A stretch of DNA of 64,000 nucleotides from positions 16,831,418-16,895,417 of the forward strand of contig OX381707.1 of assembly GCA_947462335.1 (NCBI GenBank), in the 5' to 3' direction. A program made the position numbers and the translations under genes. Shown piece after piece: positions 45,739 to 58,813 of this stretch (its first letter is position 1; each line of letters opens with the position of its first letter). The notes beneath the pieces were generated by a model. That model worked only from the letters and a program-made list of their open reading frames with translations, was not told where the DNA came from and searched no databases. The stretch comes from Harmothoe impar. Taxonomy: Eukaryota > Annelida > Polychaeta > Phyllodocida > Polynoidae.

Positions 45739-48059
45739 CTGTGGATTTGAAAAGACAACTTGATTAAATTGTTTATCTATGTTGAGACACATTTTGAATC
45801 ATTTCACATATCTGTAAGGAATTATATATACAGCCTGGGATATCTTTGTTTGACATCTTAGAAATACACTATACTATAGCTTTGGTACTCCAGGTGTTTC
45901 TGTTTGACATAGTGAAACCAGCACTGTGAGCCTCTAACACTCTAGTTCCATACTCTAAAATAAGCCTAGACAACATTATTTGATCATGGAATCCTCAAAC
46001 TTTTAATAATGATAATAAAGAAATGAATATAGTGCACGCTTAATAATAGCCTCAGTGGTATAAGAATATAATCCTGAAAGTATCGGTCACCCTAGTTGGT
46101 AATAAGCAGCTGGCATTGCAAACTATTCCCAATCTGGCAAACCAATTCTCCTCTCAGTTCACTATTCCAGTGTCACTGACCCTAGACCTCCTTACGTCCT
46201 TCAGAAATTTACCAATTACCCAGATGTCACTGACCAGGCGTCTTCCTCTCAATCAGACCTCCTGCTGGCTGGGTCCTGTTTCTGCTCTGTAGAAGGCCAC
46301 CCCCTCTTACACACACCCTTTCACTCTGTCTACCAGTGCAGCTTCCACATCCTCATCCACGGCTGGCCTGGTTAGGTTGGAGATAAGGGTGTCCTTAGTC
46401 ACCTCTGGGCCATACCAGATAGCCAAGACCCATTGAAACTGCCATTACTATCTGTTCAATCTATACACAACACATTGATTCACTCTGCTCACACTCTCAC
46501 ACGACTCCGGCAACTCAAACTCTCAAATGAGGTTTCAAGGTCACTAGATACAAAAGCTATAGCCTCCCTTCTTTCTCTTTTATACACCAAAGCCCTAATT
46601 TTCTGTTTCACTCCTTCATCTTTTCTTTCATGATAGTTATGTAATAGTTAATTCAGAAGTTCTGTGGAATTGAAGGAAATGACTGATATCCTTATTTCAG
46701 TATTCAGAATAGCTCTCCCTGTCCCCACCTTTTCTGCAATGTACCCTATTCTCACAGGGGAGGTATACCCTCATTCTACTCCCATTGCTAACCCTCCCAG
46801 TGATAGAATGCCGTCCCATGCCACTGTCAGGTCCAGGCTTACACAAACAGGATGACTGTCCATCACAAATACCACCCCCCTTCCTACCACCTCCCCTATC
46901 TCCTTCTGGCAGTGCTCCACCTCTTTCCTCAGGACATGGTAGAGATGGATGTGTTGGACAGTCTGTGAACTGGTAGACAGGATTGACAAATCCACTTATC
47001 CTACTAAACCTCTTTGTATCCTGTTATGGATGTCTTGTTTAGATGAATGTGTGTGCCTCTCCCCATGCCTATTTGCAAACAGTTGTTGCAGGTGGTACTT
47101 GATAACTATAACACAGACCAGATGGTATTTAGATTATACTTAATGTGGCTTTACAGCCAAAATCTTACTGAAATGTATTTCCAACAGAGTAACAGTATAC
47201 TTTTGAGAGAAAAGGGGCCATCAAATGCCATAAATGGGTATTAAAAGGTCAGATAAAGATCCAATGTTGCCCAAACCTGGGTTTTTTCAGTGTATTCTCA
47301 ATGTGCACCAGATTAATCTAAAATTATCAAAAATATTGGGCAATAAAACCAAATTGAAAAAAAAAATCGAAGGGGGAATTGAATAATAAGTTAAGTATGC
47401 TATTTATTTTATGTTACAGGTTATAATTTGTCACACCTCTTTGGGGTTAGTTAAGGTGCCTGCCAAGCTGAACAAAGTTCTCAGTCCCCCAAGAATTGAG
47501 CATTTTCATAACAATGGGTCTCAATTCATTACATTGTTTGTACTTTGTGAGATAATGGCATTGCTTTTTTTTAAATGACACTTTTTCTCATCCACTCTCT
47601 GTTAAAACATTTACTCTGACAACAGGTCCTTGGCCAAAGAAAATGCTTTTCCAAAGATGACAATGGCTCGGTGGTCCATCAATATTTCAGCTGGTCACAC
47701 ATGATCTTAACTTAAACAAGGAACATAACTAAAACAATCACAAAAAAAATGAAGCTCTGTGCAGAAAGAGAGCAACCATCATACTTTAACCCTTTAATGG
47801 CGGCACTATACATTTATTCATCTTTCCCTTGGTTGTTATGATTCGTGAATGCAAGTAACTTGCCAGTACTGCATTCAAGCATCATGCCTTACCTAATGGC
47901 CCCGGCGAGTTACTCACCTAGGCTGGATCAATGGTTTATGACGACAAATGATCTTTTAGTAACATGCTGTCCTCAAAGAACTAACAAGGCACAGCTCTTT
48001 CTGTGTGGGTGAGCAGCTCACAGTGTGGGGTAGGAGAGCAGTATGAGCAGTTCTCACAG

Positions 48060-48215
48060 ACAGCTGACTTTACAAATGAGCAGCTCAGCAGACCATGAGC
48101 CCATTTACATTCTGGGCACCCCAGGCAGCGTTCTACCAGAATAGTTATAGCCCCATGCCTGCTGCAGTTCCCCATTGAGATACTCTCCCATTGGGACTTC
48201 CTCCCCCATATATAC
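48060..48215. repeat. Array block l, copy 3
   Basis: A Cys-rich minus-strand frame (48340-47981) shares about 30 residues with the other copies. Changes between copies are mainly non-synonymous and the 40-kb copy has a stop, so it is probably not a gene. Confidence 0.65.
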
Positions 48216-49247
48216 CAACCTGCTGTCTTTATAAAGAGATTGCGCCACTGAGGCAGGGTGGAATGGTTTTCGGGATGGGTGAATTTGGCTGGTGGAAGTT
48301 GGGGGTTGTCAATGCATACAGTTAGATAGTGTAGATGCAAGGAAGTGTAGGAACTGACTGGCTTTCAGTTATTATCAATTTTAGAACTTGATCATTCAAT
48401 CCTAGATGTAATACAACATCAATACCTACTGGTATGTTGTATAGGTCAGTATTTATAGAGTGTATCTAAAATACATCTAAAACTATAGCAGTTAAGCATC
48501 TCCCTAACCATTGTACAGCAGCTGTACTACTATAATCTAATTCGCACACAAAGTACTAGTCTAAAAGCTTCTAATTTACATTGGACCCTTTCAAAGGGTA
48601 TATAAAAATATATTTGCCTTCACTAAAACAGCTGCTCCCACTGTGTATTGTCTGACACATCCACCCGAAGTCAATTTAGAGTCTACTCAAATGCATTAGT
48701 TCCCAGTCTAATGTTATTGCACTAGTGTTGGTCCAGTCCTGGAGATTACGTGTAAGCCCATCATGAAAGACCCCTTTTTCAGTGGGTCTCATGAGCTTTC
48801 AGTGTGTGTAGATTTTCCCAGCCACTGTGGCAAAGTTGGTCAATTTAATGCTAGTTTATTGAGTCCCTTAGGAAAGAGTTAAACTATCTGTACTAAAATG
48901 AAAAGGAGAATATTTTATAGCGTTGTGTTGTAAATTACTGCTATATTTGTTCCAACAGATGAAAATGATTATTGAGGTCTAGAGATGGTCTGTGTTGTAA
49001 CATGCATAAGTGTCGTACAGTGTCGATATGAATCTTGTTGTATTTTCTATAGGAATTGTAGCTATGGTCTAAAATATAGGTCTAAAATGTCCCAATAGTT
49101 CTAAGGTATTTTCCAGACCTTGATCTATGATGAGTTAGCCCTGCCTCGATCTGCTCAGCAACACACATTAGCTCCTCCTGCTTAACTGCAGGCTTTACAA
49201 TAAGAAATGTGTCAGGGTGGTGTCTGGGGGAGGTCTGGGGTCCTTAG

Positions 49248-49475
49248 GGAGTGGTCATTTTTTTGATAACAGGGAGGGGTTGGTGGATTTGGAGGGGGGG
49301 GGACCCCTTGAAGGAGGGAACAAAAAAGAAATTGGACCCCTCTTGAGGGGGGGGGGCAAAAAAATTGCACCCCTTTTGAATGAAAAAGCCAGCACGTTAC
49401 TATAGCTCAAAGGGGTCGGCTGCGCTCACGCTAAAATCCACAGGCCCCCCCTATTGTTAAAAAATGACCACTGCC
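49248..49475. mobile_element. 228-bp G-rich MITE with TTAG target duplication
   Basis: Inverted ends GGAGTGGTCATTTTTT and GGCAGTGGTCATTTTTT (right end as reverse complement) are flanked by TTAG at 49244-49247 and 49476-49479. The interior has G-runs and ACCCCTT motifs, and is non-coding. Confidence 0.75.
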
Positions 49476-49509
49476 TTAGCATGTCAATGAGTTATTACTT
49501 CAATATTCG

Positions 49510-49760
49510 GTACCCTACAGGTGATCCTGCACATAGCTGCTCCTTGAGTTGCTCAGCTTCCACTGTGCAGCCCTACCCCCTGCAGGAGGAGGCACATGGT
49601 GCCGGTGTGTCCTGTATAAGCGGATCACCAAGTAGGTAATGGATTACATGACACCAGCCTTGCCCAACCAAATTGGGCTAATGGAAATGATTCGCGCCCT
49701 GATTGGTCCAAAATGGTCATGTCAAAAGTGGTCCAAAAAAGGGAAGAAGCCAAAAAGGGA
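49510..49760. repeat. Direct repeat pair, copy 1 (partner 52445-52690)
   Basis: Shared core: GGATCACCAAGTAGGTAATG, then GGATTAC(A/G)TGACAC and CCAACCAAATTGGGCTAATG. Identity is about 80 percent. The pair lies on either side of the 50781-52020 inverted-repeat structure. Confidence 0.8.
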
Positions 49761-50780
49761 ATGAGGGGCAGTGTTGTTGTGGTAGGCTGTGATCAAAACA
49801 TGCACTATTTTACTAAATGTCCACATAGCTATTGACAAATCTAGATTTATTATCAGATATGCACGTTACAATGAGACTATTCATTACCAAGGGATGCACC
49901 AATTTAGGAATGATAGATATAGAAGGGAAATTCACTAGAAAATATAGCAATGTGGAACATCGCGTTCTAGTTTGATTCAATTTGAATTATTTCTTTTAAT
50001 CATAAAGCATAACAGTAGGACTAGCTAAAGTCAATCAAATGGAGTTTGTGTTGTAGGCCTGAGATAACAAACTGGTTTCCTGTGCTTTTCATTGGGAGAT
50101 TAAGGGATTCCTTGTGCCAGATCAGATTTTGCAATGAGGCTGTAAATAAAGGGAAGACGTTTTCTTATCAGTGTGTACAGACTGTTTTGTCTGCATGCAA
50201 CTTTGGGTTCTTGGTCTGTTTCAGCTTAATGATATTGTGCCAATGTCTGTCCTAGCCTTTTCTTCTTTCTACTCGTAACCATCAGATTACATTGCAGATG
50301 CACAAATCTAATTCTCAATTTACATACTGCTGCCAAATCTATTTATTCCTGCTTAGCTATGGTCTATGCAAAAGCTGGCTGTGAATAGAAGGAAGGTCCT
50401 GGATCAGCCGTCTGTTTGGGAACTAGTCTAGCTGATAATGAAGTATCATTACGGCGTCTTTCAGGTCTTATCGAAGCCATGTGAGTGCCAGGTATAAAAA
50501 ATTATGTTGGTGTTACTAATTGTATGGATGGCTAACAATATGGATTGGATTATCTGGATATAAAATCTCACATATATTAATATTAAAAAAGGGCCTTCTA
50601 ATCGAAAATATGATGTACAGGCTCAGGATTCTCCTACAATATAACCATATTATCACTGTAACTACTCGGTCCACCTTGAGATCTTTTTCTGTCACGCTTT
50701 TTGATTCCTAAAAGTATATGACTGTCAGCTGCAGGCCACCTACTCTATATCAAAACAGTTTTCTTCACCTTCCTCGGTTC

Positions 50781-52020
50781 TTAAAGGCGCAGATCTCGGT
50801 ACCCTTCCAGCGACAGTCTGAGTGGAGCCGGGACAGGTACTCAGCCCTATTTATAGGGGCGCTGGGGCTTTAAGAGGCAATATATATGTATACACATTAA
50901 AAGGCTTCTCTAATTCGAGTAACCAATTATTCTATTAGCCTGCAACTCCAGCCCTGAAAATATCACCAAAAGGTAAGGTCTGTAAACAGGATATCACAAA
51001 GCCCAGTACCAAGGCTTCTCCTCCAGGCAGGGTGAGAAGACTTCATCATTAGAACTCAAGTTTTTCACTCACGTCAGTCTATGATGGAGCAGCAATAGCC
51101 AGGAGTGATTTTCCTGAACTAAAGGCACGTCACTGTTTTTCTCCTTCATATAAAAGCAACACCCACGCTATTGTGCCGCAACGTTGAGCATGCCAATTAA
51201 TTTACCCTGACTGTAGAAAAGTCATTTTTAAACAGGATGTAAGAAAGGAAATCAATTGTGCAGACTTAAGACACCATTGGCTTGGAGGTCAAGGACTATA
51301 AGGCACATAAGTAACGTCAAATGCAATATTGAATTCATTTTCTGCCATAGCTACAAAGACAAACCCTTCTATACACATTATTATACCACTTGAGTAAGAA
51401 ACTAGGTTCCAAAAAGATTGACTTCGTACTAGTCAGTCCCTGGATCCTACCCTTCTACTGAATCCTGCCTCTGTGTATATGTCTACTACGTCCTCGTGGT
51501 AGGGGACCAGAAGGAGGAGAGAACCTGCACTGGCATAAGGACCACTGACCAGCCAGAGTGTGTCACAGTGTACTGGTACTGGCAGCCAGAGGCAATTGCC
51601 TTGTGTAAACTGTACATAGAGGGAGGGGGCATCTTGGAAAGCTTTATGTTAGACCAGGTCTAAGGAAATAGGTTAATATGAAAAAGCTTGCTGCTGCTCC
51701 CTCTCCTTTAGATGTCAACGTTGTAGGTGTAAGATGTGTTTATACACTTTCAAGTCCTCATTATCTATTGATCCTGACTCTCCCTTGATCTTATCTTTTG
51801 AAGCTATTCCAAGATAGTTAGTCTAACTACCTCTACAACTAGAGGAATAATTGATCGCAAAAGAGCCATTGGCTCCTCTACACCTATATCAAACAGGGTT
51901 AGTTGCAGCTCTTGCCAGGTTGTAACTTTAAAAGCCCAGCGCCCCTATATATAGAGCTGAGTACCTGTCCTAACTGCACTCTGACTGTTACTGGATGTGC
52001 AGTAAGATTTGCGGGTTTAA
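50781..52020. repeat. Inverted-repeat pair with TTAA at both outer ends
   Basis: Arms at about 50785-50873 and 51926-52016 are inverted. The shared heart is GGACAGGTACTCAGC, then CTAT(T/A)TATAGGGGCGCTGG. TTAA lies at 50781-50784 and 52017-52020. The 1.05-kb interior holds array blocks p and m, so this is either a composite TTAA-type transposon that took up array DNA or two separate insertions facing each other. Confidence 0.55.
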
Positions 52021-52444
52021 AGGAAATGTGACAATTTAATTCTGGCTACCATGAGGTCAGGAGGGCATATCAGCCTGATACTGCGAGGAGTGAGGAAGGG
52101 TGTTCTATTGAAAACAGAAGGGACAGTGAACATGTTTAAATTTGGGGATCAGTATGATATATTTTTGAAATTATATGTTGCTGCAGAAACTGTCTAGATG
52201 AGATTATGCATTAAATTTATTATAGTGTATTGCTCCTAATATGAATGACTGCTCCTTGTCTGGATAGTCTAGGTGTTAAAGTATTACGGATGTTGTCTCA
52301 AAGTCTAGGATAAGCAACATCCATCACCTTTCCCTTTGTCTGCAACTTCTACAATGTGTAGGAGGATGGGGAGTTATTTATGTGTGTGTAAAAGTGTGTG
52401 GATGATGAATTGTAAACAGCTGCCAAACTGAAACTTGCTCTACA

Positions 52445-52690
52445 GGTTCCACTGCAGAGCCGTTCCCGGGCTGCTCGGCTTCCCCTGCAAGAGTCCTACA
52501 GACCTGCCCCATGTAGGTGGAGTGTCATGGGGTCGGTGTGTCCTCTATAAGTGGATCACCAAGTAGGTAATGGATTACGTGACACTAGCCGTGGCCAACC
52601 AAATTGGGCTAATGGAAGTAACTTCGGCCCTGATTGGCTCAGAATGGTCATGTTGGAAGTGGTCCAACAGGAAGAGGGCAGCGAGTGAAT
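52445..52690. repeat. Direct repeat pair, copy 2 (partner 49510-49760)
   Basis: See copy 1. The 87-codon frame at 52570-52833 starts inside it and is not kept open in copy 1. Confidence 0.8.
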
Positions 52691-54642
52691 CGGGCAGTGT
52701 GGTACAGTGGGGAAGGTTGGCTGAAAGCTATTTTTACCAGAATATCAAATATATAGCAACGGTAATAATAAGTGTCACTTCTTTTCTCATTTTCAATGCA
52801 TATTGTGTTATCCTCTCTTCTTTTCACCTTTGAAACATAACTATAATGAAATCAAAAGTTACTATTGTAAAAATGAGGATTTCTTGGTCCACATTTTCAA
52901 ATGTCTATTCGAGCTTACCATCTCATTTTAGCTATGTATCTACAATACAATGGAGATCAACGGTACGGAAGGCCTGGAATTTACCTTAGAATGGTAGAAG
53001 GAATATGGATCCCAGTTTTATTCAAAAAGTCGTAGAGATGACAGCTGCTCACAGTTAATGAGTTCTAATCTTTACCTGACACCTCCCCTGCACATTCCAG
53101 TCAATCGAAACCAGGTGTTGATGGTGATATTGGCAAAATATGGTCTGACATGGGTATTGAGGGCAATTATTGGAATGCTAATTTTATGTTTTATTAGTGG
53201 AATATGGCTGAGAACTTCTGGCATTGGCGGGTGTGAAATTCATGAAATAGAGAATTAGAGGATAAAGTGGAGACATGCAGTAAAGAAATAAAACCATACA
53301 TATGACAATATAATTTCCTAATAGACTAGTAAGCTAAAATGTACTGTAGACTGACTGCTATTGATCTAGACACTACTATAAATTAGTATTTTCTTTTATT
53401 TAAGTCAAAATTGAATCAGACAAAACCAGCAGCCCTGACTCATTGTTTGTATTAATTTGCAAGTTAATCATCTGTTTTCTCAAGACTAAAATGTTTATCA
53501 CTTCCCAGTGCATAAGTTATTTGCGTTTTAGTGGAAGAATACCCATGAGGCCTTGGCATTAACCGAAAGCTAGATGATAGAATCACTGAATACAATAAGC
53601 TAGACTTAATGCCCTTGTTGTAAACTGCCCTGCCTGGACCATTTAACAACGCAGCCTATTACTTGTTATTGCAGTCCATTGCATCAATGTCTGTACCCTA
53701 AAACATGGTAAAACTCTTTTTGATTTCCACAGCAAAAACTTAGAACAGAACTTTTCAAACATAGTGCCTCCCAGTGTAAACTTATATCAGCGTGGACATG
53801 CCCATGCCCAATATTGATACAACTCAAGCCCTGATAGTATTAGTGAGAATGAGCAGATGGCTTTCAATATTTTGGCATGATGCCACAGCTGGTAGCCCAC
53901 AGTCTAAGAGTAGGGGGCTGCTAGAGCTCACCATAGGCAGCCATATTGTCCTAGATATACACAAAAGGTTCCTACATCTTACTGCCTTATGCTTGACCCT
54001 ATATCTAATGGTACAGTTTAACGGGTCTTTCCCCAGGAGGCAACACGTTCAATTCAAAAAGTGAACAGTATCAGAAAAGCAGCATATGAAACTATTCTTT
54101 ATCATTAAGACTCTTAGGACTAGTCTAGGCAGGGTGAGAATACTTTATCATTGATCAAGCAGCCTTAGTCAGCAGTGACTGTTTCTGAAATTGAAGCGCA
54201 TGTGGCTGTTTTCAACTGCATAATATAAAAGCTACTCCCACATTGTTATGCCATGACATTGAGCATGCCAATCAATTTATCTCCAAGATTGTAAAAATAT
54301 AAGGTAGAAAAATAAATTAGAGCCAGTGAGAAGATTTTAAAACAACCCTCCAGGCCAGAACTAATAATCAGGGATATAAGGGTCATATTGTGTTACCTGT
54401 CTGTATTTGGAAGATAATTCTATTGAGAATTACCAAGACAATGCACAATAAATACTTCGCGAGATATGCCTTATGATCCTAGTGAATGATAAATAATATT
54501 GCATGCGTCAAATATCATTATAATGAGGGGACAGGAATGAGATGGATTTAAGTAGGTCAACAGCTAAAATTCTCATACATGCACCATGAGGTTTCTCATG
54601 GTTGGTACCAGTGACATTGACTCACCCTGTTAGCCAGTGCAC
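52691..54642. other. Non-coding, with relic array blocks
   Basis: A degenerate copy of block b is at about 53640-53900 (GTGGACATGCCCATGCC). Block p is at about 54130-54300, seen also at about 28.15, 38.2 and 51.05 kb. No gene recognised. Confidence 0.5.
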
Positions 54643-54758
54643 AGGCACTGCATCAAAAACCCGATTTAAGTACATTTAATTTGAATTATTTAAGGTGGAA
54701 ATGCCATGGAAATGTCGTTTGAGCCTTGCCATGTAATATAATGGCCTTTAAGCATTCC

Positions 54759-54918
54759 GGAAATGTCATGCGACATTTAAGTTTACCTTAAAGTCACTGG
54801 AAATGTCATGCGGCATTTAAGTTTACCCTAAAGTCACTGGATATGTTATGCGACATTTAAGTTTACCTTAAAGTCACTTGAAATGTCATGCGACATTTAA
54901 GTTTACCCCAAAGTCACT
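54759..54918. repeat. Subterminal tandem repeat, four 40-bp units
   Basis: Each unit contains ATGTCATGCGACATTTAAG followed by TTTACC and TAAAGTCACT, with one to three changes per unit. Within each unit TGTC and GACA flank ATGC as a small palindrome. These may be transposase-binding sites. Confidence 0.85.
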
Positions 54919-55784
54919 GTAAATCTCATTTTGAATTTAAGAAACTTTAAATTATGTATATACATGTATTTATGTATAGGGAGGCGCTCAATCAACCTCC
55001 CTTGGATTAGGGTCCGGCCTCCCACCTTCCCTGGGCGTCCTCCCACCATCCAAAGAACAAGCCCCTGGTTGCCAGCCCCCCCCCCTCTCCCCTATCTAAT
55101 AGTATATAAAATAAGTCATAGAATTACTTATTATTATCACAGGGAGAAAAGAAAAATACTGCTATAATGCCCACAATGTATAAAACTATATAACAGTATT
55201 CTTGAAAATTTATTTATAAAAACAAGGAAAGTTTGCATTTTATAAGATTATCAGCTCCCCCCCCCCCCTGCATCCACACATCATGGCGGCATGCGTGTCT
55301 GGAAGAAGCTGTGAATACGCCAGCATGACGCCCATTGTGATAGGGGTAGAGGTGCGACCATACAACAATGCACCCCTACCCTAGGACAATAGCCCCACCC
55401 CCTATGCAGCTAGCCTGGGTCTAATGTGTGAGATAAGGGTTATTTTTAAACAAGGCGACCAGTACAGCACCAGGCAGCAGACAGGCCACATGTACATGTA
55501 GCCATGCACTCATGTACATCTACATAGAATACTATAAAGGTACGTATCATAATTTATCTAGAACTATGCACTTTTTTCCATATATAATGTTGTCATATAA
55601 CATGATAATGTAGGCGTGATTTTGGGAGTAAAGTTCAACAGCATTTATTTAATTATGCTTTTCTTTTTATCCCAGTGTATACATCATAATTTAGATTTAT
55701 ATAATATTATATTTGTTTCATTTTCAGGAGACAAGTTACTACAAGAACCAGCCTTCACTAGCAGAAGCCATTCCCCCAGCCCTC

Positions 55785-56090
55785 CTGGAGGCGCCCCCGG
55801 CCGTCAGAGGGCGGGTGCCCGCCCCCAGCTCCTCCTGGAGGCGCCCCCGGCCGTCAGAGGGCGGGTGCCGCTCTCCCAGCCCCCCTGGAGGCACCCCGGC
55901 CGTCAGAGGGCGGGTGCCGGCCCCCCACACCCCCTGGAGGCGCCCCCGGCCGTCAGAGGGCGGGTGCCGCTCTCCCAGCCCCCCCTGGAGGCACCCCGGC
56001 CGTCAGAGGGCGGGTGCCGCTCCCCCAGCCCCCCTGGAGGCGCTCCCGGCCGTCAGAGGGCGGGTGCCGGCCCCCAGCCCCCCTGGGCTA
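55785..56090. repeat. GC-rich 50-bp minisatellite, six units, CTCF-like
   Basis: CCGTCAGAGGGCGGGTGCC starts at 55801, 55851, 55900, 55950, 56000 and 56050. CCGTCAGAGGGCGG matches the CTCF core at 12 of 14 positions in each. Because 50 is not a multiple of three, all frames cycle through one another and open frames of 135-169 codons arise without coding. A good splice-acceptor-like TTTCATTTTCAG at 55717-55728 precedes it. Confidence 0.85.
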
Positions 56091-56583
56091 GCCGTGGTGG
56101 CCCAGGCTGGCTGCCCTTAATATGATGAAATTGATGAATGAATGGACAATATTGATCCCCCAACCACGCACAATAAAGAAAATACCATCCTACATGAAAA
56201 GGATAAGGAGGTTTATCTAATAGATGAATTTAATGATAATTGAATGAAGAATGGAAAAGAAGAACAAATCATAGAAATTTGCATTAAATATATTTAAAGG
56301 TCATTAAATGTGCTTAAATGTCGTTTATGGAAAATCAGCACATTGACCTTGATATTATGTTTAATCACCTTTAAGTACCACCTTGCCATGTCATTTAATC
56401 AACTGAAATCCACTTAAATCCTCCTTAAATGTCGCCTTAAAGTGTTCTTTTAAGTACACCAAAAGTTACTTAAATGTCAAAAATCGACATTTAAGTTTCA
56501 CCCTAAATATACTTAAATGTGACATTTAAGTAATGAAAATGGCATTTAAGGTATACTTAAATAGGAATTCTTATGCAGTGAGG

Positions 56584-58800
56584 GCTATGGCTGGTGTATG
56601 GCCTCCTGACAAAGCCCGGATGTGGAGAGAGGGACTGGCTGGAAGGGGTTGGGCCATGGTGGCAAATTGGAAGGAAGAAAAGCTGTTGCCTGGAAGGAAG
56701 TGACCCGACCTACTGTTCTGTCCTCCTACCACTGGCTTAAGTTGCGGTGAAGGGTGTTGCAGAAAAAAAGACTGTTTTTTTCTCTCATGTAACCCTTTAA
56801 TGATAGAATGGTCAACCCAGATTTTATGTTAATCCATGCTCATGGTGCCCAAATGCAACATGGGTAATCAACTTCTTATGTTGCATGGGTGAATTATGTT
56901 AATCCAAGTACATGTATCAACCTCATTAGATGGTTGTGCTGCAAAAGAATAGCCATGGTGAGTTACTCATAAATGCATCAAGATTTAGAAAATGACCTTG
57001 GTTATGATACAAAGCACTATGCAGGCCTTTGAGGGCCTCTCAACCTTTAAAACGTGCGTACAGAGAAGGGTGGATACAGGATGTGTCTGTGAGGCAGACT
57101 TTGTAGGTGGTTGAATAGACAGGACAGAGGGACCAGGAAGGTGACCTCACTGGCAGGATAGGGGAAAGCCCTTGGCCGTATTAGAGCTGCCAGGAATCCA
57201 TCTTGCTAAGTGGACCACAACTATGAATCCCTCATCCCCCAAGGTCAGCTAGTTCCTGCTTGGTCCTTTATCCATAGATTCCTGAGGAGAGCAGGATGTG
57301 CTGACGTTGCTCTGAGTGGGACCTTGGGATGTGGGATGGAGTTATGACAGGAGGTAGATGTATGGGTCAGTAAAAGCTATGATGTCAGCTATAGGCAGGT
57401 GTCTCGACAATAGCCTCACATGTGTAACTTATCAATCTTCACAGCTGTATGGAACCGAGGGGTCCCTTGGGAAACTAAGCAGGCCTTTGAGTATATAAAA
57501 TAATAAAATAAAAATCACTGAATGTTTTAAACTGATTAGTCTCATTGAATGATATAAATAGTGTACTGCTGTAAGGCAAACAGTATAAACCTATTGGGAT
57601 AAGCAGGAAGAGTAGGAGGATGGATAGAGGATTTATTTGACACTCTTATGACGATGTAACAGCTTTAGCTGGCTATCTAAGTGTCAAAGTTGATTACAAG
57701 CACCACCTGCAATTTAATATCATATTTAAAATGACCCTGAACAAAGGAATGGTAGCTTAAAACTATATCCAATACTCAAAGAAGTGTTGATAGCTGTGCC
57801 AAAGGAAGCAATCATACGCAATGAATGAAGAAATCAATCTTTTGAAATCCTCGCTTTCACCCAAGTAGTCATGCTTCGAATTTTCGAAACACCATTATCC
57901 CCTACAGCCTTAGGCTTAAGGACTATGTCCCTCATGCTGGCCATCATATCTGGGTCTGAAGACTATGGCCTTATTACTAATAGGACAGTAGTATTGACTT
58001 CTGCAATCATATTCAGTCGAATAGCGTGCAATCAAGTCATTCCGAACCGCCCCCAGCCTGTGCCAGGATGGCAGGACTGTTTTGCCAGCAAACATTCCCA
58101 TTACACTATATCATGTTGGATTGGTTGGTGTGTTATTTTGCCAAGAGAGAAAAATATTAATGGGTTGCAAAGTTGACTACTACTTAAAAGACGTGATAAA
58201 ATCATCTCCGTGAATTGCAAAGATACCTTCATTTTAGACGTGAGGATTTTTTTGCTACAATACTATGCTACTACCGAAGTGACCAGGTTTTGCATCTAAA
58301 GCTAGTATATATCCATTTAGCTAAAGGGATTTCATGAGAAGCTTGAAGGCTTCCAATCCAGTTGAGAGTGGGCAGGAGGAGGCAAAAATGAGAAACTTGG
58401 TCAGTACTTTGGTACACATCAAACCCCACAGAATGAGAGACACTTTGCAGAAGTAAAATGTGATGTTGTTCTAATATCCTGTTCCCAATGAACTTGATTG
58501 AGTTTTTACCCTTTAGTCAACCATCAACAACAGTATTGACCCATCTTGCAAACAAGACTTTGTTGGCTACTCTAGACAAATCAATACGAAATGGCAATCT
58601 AGTTGTTCTTAATGACTTTTTGATGTGGAATTTCATATTTAATTGTGTGGGAACCTTTTTGGCAGTAGCACAGTGGCTGGTGTGAGTTTACTAGAGCAGG
58701 TGCTACTTTTAAGTATAGTTTTATATATGGTGTACTGTCTGTTTCATTGAGCAGTTTTATTGAGCTAATGGGTGGTGGCAAGCAATTGGGGGACACGGAA
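56584..58800. other. Non-coding stretch, nothing recognised
   Basis: Only short frames (101 codons or fewer, both strands). Confidence 0.5.
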
Positions 58801-58813
58801 ATTGAGTGTCATG

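Larger units (their letters stand above)
43880..50300. repeat. Array unit 4 (blocks e to l, then scrambled)
   Basis: Blocks e, f, h, i, j, k and l follow in order to about 48.2 kb. After that only pieces recur: a relative of the 41.4-kb frame near 48.4-48.75 kb and block f near 50.07 kb. Confidence 0.65.
54646..56580. mobile_element. 1.9-kb non-autonomous CACTA-like element
   Basis: Terminal CACTGCAT at the left and ATGCAGTG at the right continue into TATTTAAGTA-type similarity. AGG flanks both ends (54643-54645 and 56581-56583). CACT(A/G) ends, a 3-bp duplication and arrays of subterminal repeats are the signature of EnSpm/CACTA elements. Both subterminal zones (54660-54950, 56290-56570) are packed with ACATTTAAGT and its complement. 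No transposase frame exists. The open frames in the GC-rich centre come from a 50-bp minisatellite. Confidence 0.8.

Noticed and set aside
47981..48340. Cys-rich 119-codon minus-strand frame that looks zinc-finger-like
   Set aside because: The frame is shared over about 30 residues with two other copies of block l, but differences are mainly non-synonymous and the 40-kb copy has a stop.
55616..56125. Proline-rich frames of 135 and 169 codons
   Set aside because: They lie in a 50-bp GC-rich minisatellite inside a transposon. The unit is not a multiple of three and lacks stops, so several frames are open at once.
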